A DNA stretch of 64,000 nt. Source: Dyadobacter sp. MSC1_007 (GTDB lineage: Bacteria; Bacteroidota; Bacteroidia; Cytophagales; Spirosomataceae). The position numbers and the translations under genes are program-made. The stretch is taken from positions 124,001 through 188,000 of the forward strand of contig NZ_JAMOZL010000003.1 in assembly GCF_023667495.1 (NCBI RefSeq). The letters run 5' to 3'. The notes under the pieces are model-generated. The model did no database searches and was not told the origin of the DNA. It was given only the letters and a program-made list of their open reading frames with translations. Of the stretch, positions 36,763-44,322 are shown piece by piece; position 1 is the stretch's first letter; each line of letters opens with the position of its first letter.

Positions 36763-38238
36763 ATGAAATTGTCCGATTTAGACCTTATTTTAGAAAAAGC
36801 GCAAGCAGCATCTGTCGCGATGAACGCCTATGCATTGCGTCGCCGCGTTGCATTGATGAATGCGATTGCCGATGAAATAGAAGCATTGGGTCCCGAACTG
36901 ATCCAAACGGCTATGCGCGAGTCCAACCTGCCCGAGGCACGTCTTAGCGGCGAAAAAGCCAGGACTATATTTCAATGGAGAAGCTACGCGGCGGCTGTCG
37001 AAAACGGTTATTCCCTGGATGCCAGCATCGATACCGCGAATCCGCAGCGCACACCGCCCAAACCTGATATCCGTAAAACGAACGTCGCGTTAGGTCCAGT
37101 GGCCGTTTTTGGTGCCAGTAACTTCCCTTTTGCATTCTCAACGGCTGGCGGCGACACGGCGAGTGCCATTGCTGCGGGCTGCCCGGTGGTAGTGAAAGCG
37201 CATCCAGGCCATCCCGAAACATCGCAGATCATGGCTGATGCGATCAGTCGTGGGGTAGCGAAAAGCGGTTTCCCGGAAGGCACTTTTGCGCATATTTTCT
37301 GCGATACTAATGAAGAGGCTCAGGCCTTGGTAAGTCATCTGGTGATCAAGGCCGTGGGCTTTACAGGATCCAACAGAGGCGGTATGGCATTGGTGGAAGT
37401 AGCGAATAAACGCCCTGACCCGATTCCTGTATTCGCCGAAATGGGCAGCATTAACCCTGTATTTCTGCTTCCTGGAAAACTGAATACAGCCGCGGCAGAA
37501 GTTGCAAAACAATATGCTGCTTCGCTGACATTAGGCGTTGGCCAGTTTTGCACCAATCCCGGACTGCTGATCTGTGAAGACGGAGCGGGACTCACCGAGT
37601 TTGCCGAAGCATTGAATACTGAAATCGCTAATATCCTTCCGGCCCCGATGCTGAATGCCGGTATTGCATTGGCTTACCGTGGTAGTCGCGAAAAAGTGAT
37701 CGGACAATCCGGCGTGGAGCTGTTGTCAGTCGCCACTTCTGAGCCAACGGAGGCGCAGGGTGCAGCTACCGTTGCAATGGTTTCAGGGATTGATTTTTTG
37801 ATCAATGATGATTTGCAAACGGAAGTTTTCGGGCCATTTGCCTTGATAGTGAAATGCAAAGATGCTTCCGAAATTTCCGCTGTGGCCTCGAAGCTGCACG
37901 GACAGCTTACTGCTACACTTTTAGCTACAAGCGAAGATCTTGCTACACATCAGGAACTGGTAAGCATCGTTCAAAGCAAGTGTGGAAGGATTATTTTCAA
38001 CAATTTCCCTACGGGTGTTGAGGTTTGCAAATCGATGCACCACGGAGGGCCATTTCCTTCGTCGAGCAACAGCCAGTTTACCTCAGTTGGCGCGGATGCT
38101 ATCAAACGTTTTGTTAGACCATTGAGCTTCCAGAACTGGCCGGATGAATTTTTACCAGAAGAACTGAAAAACGTCAATCCACTCGGAATATGGCGCACGG
38201 TTGATAATCAATTGACGAAGGAAGCGATAAAGCTATAA
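36763..38238 (+). CDS. NADP-dependent aldehyde dehydrogenase, probable 2-oxoglutarate semialdehyde dehydrogenase
   Basis: From the ATG at 36763, 491 residues. The ALDH catalytic pair is present: Glu226 in FAEMGSINP and Cys263 in GVGQFCTNPG, with the cofactor motif GFTGSNRGG. The FAEMGSxNP and GQFCTxPG contexts are those of the 2,5-dioxovalerate dehydrogenase subgroup (KGSADH). It should oxidise 2-oxoglutarate semialdehyde to 2-oxoglutarate, the last step of hydroxyproline catabolism. The gene follows the DapA-like gene after the 380-bp repeat-bearing gap. Confidence 0.9.
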   Translation: MKLSDLDLILEKAQAASVAMNAYALRRRVALMNAIADEIEALGPELIQTAMRESNLPEARLSGEKARTIFQWRSYAAAVENGYSLDASIDTANPQRTPPKPDIRKTNVALGPVAVFGASNFPFAFSTAGGDTASAIAAGCPVVVKAHPGHPETSQIMADAISRGVAKSGFPEGTFAHIFCDTNEEAQALVSHLVIKAVGFTGSNRGGMALVEVANKRPDPIPVFAEMGSINPVFLLPGKLNTAAAEVAKQYAASLTLGVGQFCTNPGLLICEDGAGLTEFAEALNTEIANILPAPMLNAGIALAYRGSREKVIGQSGVELLSVATSEPTEAQGAATVAMVSGIDFLINDDLQTEVFGPFALIVKCKDASEISAVASKLHGQLTATLLATSEDLATHQELVSIVQSKCGRIIFNNFPTGVEVCKSMHHGGPFPSSSNSQFTSVGADAIKRFVRPLSFQNWPDEFLPEELKNVNPLGIWRTVDNQLTKEAIKL

Positions 38239-38245
38239 GCACCAG

Positions 38246-38261
38246 GCCTTAGGCTTTAAGC
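38246..38261. repeat. 16-bp repeat, copy 1
   Basis: GCCTTAGGCTTTAAGC just after the dehydrogenase gene is repeated exactly at 39334-39349. Inverted relatives (GCCTAAAGC, GCTTATAGCCTATAGCC) follow at about 38293-38325, ending 4 bp before the epimerase start codon, so the whole gap can fold into a stem-loop. Confidence 0.6.
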
Positions 38262-38328
38262 GATCTTATATAGCTTATTCATAAACAAAACTGGCCTAAA
38301 GCTTATAGCCTATAGCCTAAAGCTTTTT

Positions 38329-39330
38329 ATGCGTAAAACTTTTTTTTGTATCGATGCCCACACTTGCGGCAACCCTGTGCGGGTTGTGGCAGGTGGAGGG
38401 CCGCTTTTGGAAGGAAATAGTATGATGGAGCGCCGTCTCCATTTTCTGCGCGAGTTCGACTGGATCCGTAAGGGACTGATGTTCGAGCCGCGTGGGCATG
38501 ATATGATGAGCGGTAGCATTCTGTATCCGCCCATCGACCCCGCCAACGATATCGGTGTATTATATATTGAAACCAGTGGTTGCCTGCCGATGTGCGGACA
38601 TGGGACTATTGGAACAGTTACAATTGCGATCGAAGAAGGCCTGGTTACGCCCAAAGTGCCGGGCAAGCTCAGGCTGGAAACACCCGCAGGCCTTGTACTG
38701 GTAGAATATGTGCAGGAAGGCCGAAAGGTGAAATCCGTTAAGTTGATTAATATTAAATCATTCCTCGCCGCTGAAAAGCTAACTGTTGAATGCCCGGATC
38801 TGGGAACATTGACGGTGGATGTGTCTTACGGAGGTAACTTTTACGCGATCGTGGACCCGCAGGAGAATTTCAAAGGCATTGAAAATTATACCGCCGATCA
38901 GCTCATCAGCTGGAGTCGGGTGTGCCGTAAGCGAATGAACGAACAATACCAGTTCGTACATCCGGAAAACGAACATATAAATGGATTGAGCCACTTCCTA
39001 TGGACCGGCGCCACCCTGGACCCGACGTCCACCGCAAGGAATGCCGTTTTTTATGGCGATAAAGCCATTGATCGTTCCCCGTGCGGCACAGGCACATCCG
39101 CGCGGATGGCACAATGGCACGCACAAGGGAAGTTGAAAAAAGGCGACCGTTTTATTCACGAAAGCATTATCGGTTCAAAATTCACCGGCACTGTTGAAGA
39201 CGAGGTGACCATCGGCGATAAGCCCGCCATTATCCCTGGAATAGAGGGTTGGGCAGTCATTACGGGCCATAATACGATTTTCATAGACGACGAAGAGGAC
39301 CCTTACGCATTCGGGTTTCAGGTATTGTAA
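38329..39330 (+). CDS. 4-hydroxyproline epimerase (proline racemase family)
   Basis: 333 residues. Both active-site Cys are present: Cys89 in MCGHGTIGT and Cys252 in DRSPCGTGTSARMA. This marks a racemase or epimerase rather than the Thr-type dehydratase. The substrate loop DAHTCGNPVRVV and GHDMMSGSILYPP fit the 4-hydroxyproline epimerase subgroup. It converts trans-4-hydroxy-L-proline to cis-4-hydroxy-D-proline, the first step of the pathway. The FAD dehydrogenase for the next step follows after a 116-bp repeat-bearing gap. Confidence 0.92.
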   Translation: MRKTFFCIDAHTCGNPVRVVAGGGPLLEGNSMMERRLHFLREFDWIRKGLMFEPRGHDMMSGSILYPPIDPANDIGVLYIETSGCLPMCGHGTIGTVTIAIEEGLVTPKVPGKLRLETPAGLVLVEYVQEGRKVKSVKLINIKSFLAAEKLTVECPDLGTLTVDVSYGGNFYAIVDPQENFKGIENYTADQLISWSRVCRKRMNEQYQFVHPENEHINGLSHFLWTGATLDPTSTARNAVFYGDKAIDRSPCGTGTSARMAQWHAQGKLKKGDRFIHESIIGSKFTGTVEDEVTIGDKPAIIPGIEGWAVITGHNTIFIDDEEDPYAFGFQVL

Positions 39331-39333
39331 TAA

Positions 39334-39349
39334 GCCTTAGGCTTTAAGC
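39334..39349. repeat. 16-bp repeat, copy 2
   Basis: An exact copy of the repeat at 38246-38261. Here it faces an inverted relative at about 39411-39443 (GCTTACAGCATAAAGC ... CGCTTAAAGCC) that ends shortly before the next start codon. Together they can enclose the whole intergenic segment. Confidence 0.6.
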
Positions 39350-39446
39350 TGTATGCTCTATGTCGTGGGGCACCTTGACTTAGGAAATTTTTTTGTTTTA
39401 ATTTTTAAAAAAGCTTACAGCATAAAGCTTATCGCTTAAAGCCACT

Positions 39447-40706
39447 ATGAACCAACAAAAAGGCGCTGCACTCATCATTGGCGGCGGTATTACCGGTCTG
39501 GCTTCGGCCTATTATTTGCTGAAAAGCGGATGGAAAGTCACATTGCTGGACAAAGGTGATTTGCATGATAACTGCTCGATCGGCAATGCAGGGATGATCG
39601 TTCCCAGCCATTTTATTCCTTTGGCGGCACCGGGTATGGTGTCTAAAGGCATTAAGTGGATGTTCAACAGCCGGAGCCCTTTTTATGTAAAACCTTCCCT
39701 CGATTTTTCACTTATTTCGTGGGGATTGAAATTTATGAAAAGCGCGACCGAAGCAAATGTCGAACGTGCCGCCCCGCATCTGCGCGACTATCATTTGCTA
39801 AGCAAACATCTGTACGAGGAATTGGCTCGTGAAGAGGGGTTTGATTTTGGTTTAGAAGAAAAAGGCATATTAATGCTTTATAAAACTGAAAAAGCAGGTG
39901 AAGAAGAGATCCATGTAGGCAAACAAGGCCAGCAATTGGGTCTCGACATCGATATGCTCAGCCGCGAACAGGTGCAGGCATTGGAGCCGGGAGTGAAACT
40001 GGATGTCGCCGGGGCAGTACATTACCGTTGCGACGCGCATTTATATCCCACGGCACTCGTCAATCAACTGATCAAAAGCATTAAGGCAAAGGGCGGCGAG
40101 ATAGTGCAAAATGCCGAAGTGACCGGTTTCGATATTCAGAATGGTGAAATAAAATCCGTTAAAGCTGCCGGGAAAGCATATTCCGGAGATATTGTCGTCA
40201 TGACTGGCGGCTCCTGGCTTCCTCAGCTCTCGAAAATGGCGGGTTTGTCAATCCCGGTTATGCCGGGGAAAGGATACTCCTTCATGGAACCCAATACCGA
40301 ACATCCGATCGTACACCCTGCATTGCTACTCGAAGCCCGCGTAGCAGTCACACCCATGAATGGACAGGTACGTTTCGGTGGAACGATGGAGCTGGCTGCA
40401 TTAAACAATCAGATTAATATGAACCGGGTAGAAGGCATTGTGCAGTCAATTCCCAAGTATTATCCTGAGCTGAATGTGGCTGTTCCCGCACGTGAAAAAA
40501 TATGGTATGGCTTCCGACCATGTTCGCCGGACGGATTGCCATATTTGGGATACAGTAAAAAAATAAACAACCTGATCGTCGCAGGCGGTCATGGCATGAT
40601 GGGAATCAGTCTGGGCCCCGCGACCGGAAAGATCGTAGCCGAAATGGCAGAGCGCGCGGCGACATCGGTGGATACATCCCTTTACGATCCGGAACGGTAT
40701 AATTGA
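39447..40706 (+). CDS. FAD-dependent oxidoreductase, probable D-hydroxyproline dehydrogenase
   Basis: 419 residues of the DAO/DadA family. The FAD-binding motif is ALIIGGGITGLASAYYLLKSGWKVTLLDKG (residues 8-37), and the C-terminal FAD part is WYGFRPCSPDGLPYLGYSKK ... GHGMMGISLGPATGKIVAEM. In the pathway it oxidises cis-4-hydroxy-D-proline to 1-pyrroline-4-hydroxy-2-carboxylate, passing electrons to the respiratory chain. General D-amino-acid dehydrogenase activity is the alternative, but the neighbours favour hydroxyproline. Confidence 0.88.
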   Translation: MNQQKGAALIIGGGITGLASAYYLLKSGWKVTLLDKGDLHDNCSIGNAGMIVPSHFIPLAAPGMVSKGIKWMFNSRSPFYVKPSLDFSLISWGLKFMKSATEANVERAAPHLRDYHLLSKHLYEELAREEGFDFGLEEKGILMLYKTEKAGEEEIHVGKQGQQLGLDIDMLSREQVQALEPGVKLDVAGAVHYRCDAHLYPTALVNQLIKSIKAKGGEIVQNAEVTGFDIQNGEIKSVKAAGKAYSGDIVVMTGGSWLPQLSKMAGLSIPVMPGKGYSFMEPNTEHPIVHPALLLEARVAVTPMNGQVRFGGTMELAALNNQINMNRVEGIVQSIPKYYPELNVAVPAREKIWYGFRPCSPDGLPYLGYSKKINNLIVAGGHGMMGISLGPATGKIVAEMAERAATSVDTSLYDPERYN

Positions 40707-41014
40707 CGCGTTATACGTAAACGTTACATTGCGTACCTACGGCACGCTGACGTAATATAACATATCGTTTTCTACTACCGACATTGCATCCCTAGCGGGA
40801 TGACGATTCTCGCACATTGTCCCGTTAGGGACAAAATCTCGGCGGGACTAGCGGGATGACGATTCTCACGCATTGTCCCGCTAGGGACAAAATCTCGGTA
40901 GAATTGTTTTGCGCCCGTGCCGTTAGGTATGGAATGTAATTTGGATTATATCGCCAAAATTTTAGCGATATTTCGTTCTGAATCGGCATCGACTCATTAA
41001 ACACACTATCAATT
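40707..41014. repeat. REP-like palindromic block upstream of the IS200-type transposase
   Basis: The gap holds TTACATTGCGTACCTACGGCACG at 40724-40746, inverted relative to CGTGCCGTTAGGTATGGAATGTAA at 40916-40939. Between them is a 51-base unit in two tandem copies (40792-40842, 40848-40898), each with a TTGTCCC-GGGACAA hairpin (40817-40834, 40873-40890); a CATCCCTAGCGGGATG hairpin at 40787-40802 opens the first. This looks like the substrate repeat of the adjacent Y1 transposase. Confidence 0.75.
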
Positions 41015-41473
41015 ATGGCAAACACATACACACAAATTCATTTGCAGCTGGTCTTTTGCGTTCAAAATCGTGAATGCCTGATACACGTAAAATGGAAGGA
41101 GGAATTGTACCGATATATGACAGGCATTATCCAGAATTCGGGACACAAGGTTTTGCAAATCAACGGCATGCCGGATCACGTTCACATTCTGATTGGGATG
41201 AGACCAACCGAGGCATTATCCGGTTTGATGAAAAAGCTGAAAGGTGATTCTTCTGAATGGATCAATAACAAAAGATTTGTTCCTGGTAAGTTCAGATGGC
41301 AGGAAGGGTTCGGCGCATTTTCATACTCGAAAAGCGATCTTCCGAATGTGATCCGATATATCCAAAACCAGGAACAGCATCATGCAAAAAAGACTCTCCG
41401 AGAAGAATATCTGGATATCTTGCGGAGAAATGAGGTCGAATTTGACGACCGATATGTCTTCCATGATGTTTAA
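41015..41473 (+). mobile_element. tnpA: IS200/IS605-type Y1 transposase (TnpA/RAYT-like)
   Basis: A 152-residue HUH single-strand transposase. The HUH pair is in GMPDHVHILIGMRP, and the nucleophilic Tyr lies in NVIRYIQNQEQHH. No tnpB or other cargo is present. The family cuts hairpins at element ends on single-stranded DNA. Palindromic blocks with shared ends flank it on both sides (40724-40939 and 41491-41600), as for REP-associated transposases. The gene is intact, and the element splits the hydroxyproline genes from their likely permease. Confidence 0.92.
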
Positions 41474-41490
41474 CATTTCGTTTGTTACCA

Positions 41491-41600
41491 ACATTGCATC
41501 CCCGGCGGGAATGGTGCTCATTGCAAATTGTCCCATCAGGGACAAAATATCGGTAGAAACGATGGTGGTTTGCGCCCGTGCCGTTAGGTACGGTATGTAA
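41491..41600. repeat. REP-like palindromic block downstream of the transposase
   Basis: A third degenerate copy of the upstream unit: ACATTGCATCCCCGGCGGGA, the hairpin TTGTCCCATCAGGGACAA at 41528-41545, the conserved TATCGGTAGAA and the end CGTGCCGTTAGGTACGGTATGTAA at 41577-41600. The last part is inverted relative to 40724-40746, so the pair could mark the outer ends of an element of about 880 bp. Confidence 0.75.
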
Positions 41601-41730
41601 CCGCGCGGGATTGGCGTTTCGCAGTGCATAATGGGTATCATATCGCTATCCGCATCGATTTGCCAGCTTATTCTTGAAAATAAATATGTAGATTACCATT
41701 TGAATCGAATCCTAAAAATCCAATCCTTTT

Positions 41731-43152
41731 ATGCCACAGGAAAGCACCTCTTTTAAGCCCTCATTAGGTCTCGTAGATGCCACAATGCTCGTTGCCGGAA
41801 GTATGATCGGATCGGGCATTTTTATTGTTAGCGCGGATATCGTGCGAAATACCGGAAGCGTGGGATGGCTAATGTTTGTGTGGCTTATTACCGGCTTTAT
41901 GACGCTCACCGCGGCATTGAGCTACGGCGAACTGAGCGCCATGTTTCCCAAAGCGGGTGGACAATACATTTATCTCAAAGAAGCGTATAACCCATTGATC
42001 GGGTTTCTGTACGGTTGGAGCTTTTTCACAGTGATCCAAACAGCCACTATCGCCGCCGTGGCTGTGGCATTTGCCAAATTCACCGCATACCTTATTCCGC
42101 AATTCAGCGAAGATCTGGTCGCATTGGATCTCGGTTTCCTCAAAATAAGTCCTGCCCAGTTACTGTCCATTGTCGTCATCGTGCTGTTGACGTTTACGAA
42201 TACACGTGGTGTCAATAGCGGCAAAATTATCCAGACAACATTTACATTAACGAAGCTTCTTAGCCTTCTCGGCCTCATTGTATTTGGGCTCCTGTTTATG
42301 AAACCTGAAATCTGGGCAGCGAACTGGGATTCTTCCACGATGTGGGATTTATATAAGCTCGGCGCAGACGGTAGTGTGGCCTCTTATACTACCATTGCGG
42401 CGTTGGGTGCTATCGCCGCATCGATGGTTGGCTCTATTTTTAGCAGTGATTCGTGGAATAATGTAACTTTCATCGCTGGCGAGATCAAAAACCCGCAGCG
42501 TAATATCGGTCTCAGCCTTGCATTAGGTACTATCATTGTGACGATCATCTACGTGATGACCAACGTGATGTACACAGGGGTGCTCTCTTTGGAGGAGATT
42601 GCAGGATCCGATAAAGACCGGGTTGCGGTAACGGCCTCCAACGTCATTTTTGGCAGCGCCGGAACGATCATTATCGCTGTTATGATCATGATTTCGACCT
42701 TTGGATGCAACAATGGACTTATTATGTCGGGAGCTCGCGTGTACTATTCAATGGCCAAAGATGGCCTGTTTTTCAAGAAAGTAGGTCAGCTTAATAAAAA
42801 TGCGGTTCCGGAAATCGGGCTGTGGCTGCAATGTGTGATTGCCTCCCTGTGGGCACTTAGTGGGAAATACGGCAACCTGCTGGATATGATCTCTTTCGTG
42901 GTGGTGGTATTCTACATGCTCACGATCATCGGAATATTCATACTCCGTAAAAAACGCCCCGATGCCGAACGCCCTTATAAAGCATTTGGTTACCCAATTT
43001 TGCCTATCATCTACATTATCATGGGTATCGCGTTCTGTATTTTGCTCATCATCTACAAACCCGAATACACCTGGCCAGGGCTGATCATTGTGCTGCTTGG
43101 AATACCGGTGTATTATATGGTAGCGAAGAAAGAGATTGTGACGGTGGAGTAG
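41731..43152 (+). CDS. APC-family amino acid permease
   Basis: 473 residues with about 12 membrane helices. The first carries the APC motif MLVAGSMIGSGIFIVSADIVRNTGSVGW; later features are GELSAMFPKAGGQYIYLKEAYNP and SMVGSIFSSDSWNNVTFIAGEIKNPQRNI. APC carriers take up amino acids by proton or exchange coupling. Lying directly after the hydroxyproline genes, on the same strand with only the transposase block between, it is a good candidate for hydroxyproline or proline uptake. Substrate is inferred from context. Confidence 0.9.
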   Translation: MPQESTSFKPSLGLVDATMLVAGSMIGSGIFIVSADIVRNTGSVGWLMFVWLITGFMTLTAALSYGELSAMFPKAGGQYIYLKEAYNPLIGFLYGWSFFTVIQTATIAAVAVAFAKFTAYLIPQFSEDLVALDLGFLKISPAQLLSIVVIVLLTFTNTRGVNSGKIIQTTFTLTKLLSLLGLIVFGLLFMKPEIWAANWDSSTMWDLYKLGADGSVASYTTIAALGAIAASMVGSIFSSDSWNNVTFIAGEIKNPQRNIGLSLALGTIIVTIIYVMTNVMYTGVLSLEEIAGSDKDRVAVTASNVIFGSAGTIIIAVMIMISTFGCNNGLIMSGARVYYSMAKDGLFFKKVGQLNKNAVPEIGLWLQCVIASLWALSGKYGNLLDMISFVVVVFYMLTIIGIFILRKKRPDAERPYKAFGYPILPIIYIIMGIAFCILLIIYKPEYTWPGLIIVLLGIPVYYMVAKKEIVTVE

Positions 43153-43170
43153 GGGGCTTTGAAGGATGTA

Positions 43171-43274
43171 AATGTCGCCCTGAGCGCACCGGGCCGCCGG
43201 GCGGTCGAAGGGTAGGTGCGTAACGCATTGCATGACGTTGTACCGAAGTCTTCAGCTGCGCTCAGACTGACATT
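43171..43274. repeat. CCTGAGCG/GTCGAAGGG hairpin repeat with GC-rich insert
   Basis: AATGTCGCCCTGAGCG starts the left arm; a GC-rich insert (CCGGGCCGCCGGGCGG) splits it from GTCGAAGGG. The right arm CAGCTGCGCTCAGACTGACA ends at about 43273. The block sits between the convergent permease and AHSA1 genes, the same kind of place as the copies at 1849 and 17617. Confidence 0.7.
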
Positions 43275-43282
43275 GTTCAGGC

Positions 43283-43777
43283 TTACTCTTCCAGCAACTC
43301 GTCGAGGTTACCCAGCGCCATCGTGAAGCCTTCTTTGAAGCCCATTTGCATGATCACTTCAATGTCTTCATACTTATCGTATTGGATCGAAACCGAAACC
43401 GTCGTGGTGTTATCCGTCTCGGAGAAAGTGTTGGTCCAAAGTGAGCGGGCGAATTCGGTATTGATATTGCCGTTCTCGTCGCAGAAAGCGTCGTAGGCTT
43501 TGAAGCTCTTTTTGGGATCGATTTTGTCATAGTCGATCTTGGCCCAATGCTCTTCGCCTTCCGGCCCTACCATCGCATACAGCCATGAGCCGCCTTCACG
43601 GAAATCCTGTGATTTGGTTCTCGCTTTCCACGGACGCGGCGCCCACCATTGGTCGAGCAGTTCACTCTGCGTCCAGGCAGCCCACACTTTGTCAACGGGA
43701 GCGGCGAATTCTCTTTCCACATTGACACGTGCGTTTTCTTTGTCTACCGAAAAATTCATTAACAGGTTACTTTTCAT
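43283..43777 (-). CDS. SRPBCC/AHSA1 domain protein
   Basis: 164 residues with the AHSA1 fold: VNVEREFAAPVDKVWAAWTQSELLDQWWAPRPW, GGSWLYAMVGPEGEEHW and a C-terminal helix MQMGFKEGFTMALGNLDELL. These proteins bind hydrophobic ligands, and in bacteria are usually encoded with an ArsR-type repressor, as here (stop-to-start gap of one base). The ligand and target are unknown. Confidence 0.92.
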   Translation of the reverse strand: MKSNLLMNFSVDKENARVNVEREFAAPVDKVWAAWTQSELLDQWWAPRPWKARTKSQDFREGGSWLYAMVGPEGEEHWAKIDYDKIDPKKSFKAYDAFCDENGNINTEFARSLWTNTFSETDNTTTVSVSIQYDKYEDIEVIMQMGFKEGFTMALGNLDELLEE

Positions 43778-43778
43778 T

Positions 43779-44093
43779 TTAATTGGAATTTAGGTTGAGT
43801 AATACTTGATCTAATTGGCTGAAACGGTCTTCCCAGTACTTTTTGAACTGTGTCAACCAGTGGTCAAACTCTTTCATTTTATCAGGATTAAAGCAATAAT
43901 GAATCTCCCTCCCGACTTTGTTCTGTTTCAACAGCTCGCAATCGGCGAGTACCTTAATGTGCTTGGAAACCGCCTGCCTGGTCGTATCAAAATGTTCGGC
44001 CAATGCGTTAGGCGTCATAGATTGGGCGGCAATCAGTACCAGGATCGCCCGCCGCGTCGGATCCGCAATAGCTTGAAAAATATCTCCTTTCAT
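43779..44093 (-). CDS. ArsR-type winged-helix repressor
   Basis: 104 residues from the ATG at 44093 (MKGDIFQAIADPTRRAIL). The winged helix is complete: LIAAQSMTPNALAEHFDTTRQAVSKHIKVL (recognition helix) and KVGREIHYCFNPDKM (wing). The two-Cys metal site of ArsR is absent, which fits the subgroup that pairs with AHSA1 proteins. Just upstream lies a perfect promoter with an inverted repeat inside the spacer, so the pair is probably autorepressed. A longer reading from 44138 would overlap that promoter and is rejected. Confidence 0.92.
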   Translation of the reverse strand: MKGDIFQAIADPTRRAILVLIAAQSMTPNALAEHFDTTRQAVSKHIKVLADCELLKQNKVGREIHYCFNPDKMKEFDHWLTQFKKYWEDRFSQLDQVLLNLNSN

Positions 44094-44123
44094 ACACGAT
44101 CGAAATATGCAACTCGATGATTG

Positions 44124-44155
44124 CAAATATATATGCAACTTTTGAGTTGCGCAAA
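44124..44155 (-). promoter_or_regulatory. Consensus promoter with inverted-repeat operator for arsR-AHSA1
   Basis: On the reverse strand TTTG (44155-44152), a 20-base spacer and TATATTTG (44131-44124) match the Bacteroidota consensus in every fixed base. The spacer contains the perfect inverted repeat GCAACT-N4-AGTTGC (44135-44150), and another GCAACTC half-site lies at 44109-44115, near the expected transcription start. A dimeric ArsR-type protein bound there would block RNA polymerase. Confidence 0.75.
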
Positions 44156-44322
44156 TTTTTTAGGAAAATTTTTACCCAAGACATTAAGTATCCCTCTAAA
44201 AACGGCGCTGGACGCTAAAATGTAGTAGTCCTTTGGCGTGTATTCGAATAATTTCATTTGCCTCTTTCAACGATTGATTTTTTTTCCCACATTGGATCTT
44301 AGTTAACGCACCTTAATTGTTA

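Noticed and set aside
40787..40898. Possible CRISPR because of two 51-base direct repeats
   Set aside because: Only two copies, almost adjacent, with a 5-base gap instead of unique spacers, internal hairpins and a Y1 transposase next to them; no cas genes.
44093..44138. Longer start for the ArsR-type gene
   Set aside because: The extension overlaps a full-consensus promoter and its operator, and the residues before MKGDIFQ have no family similarity.
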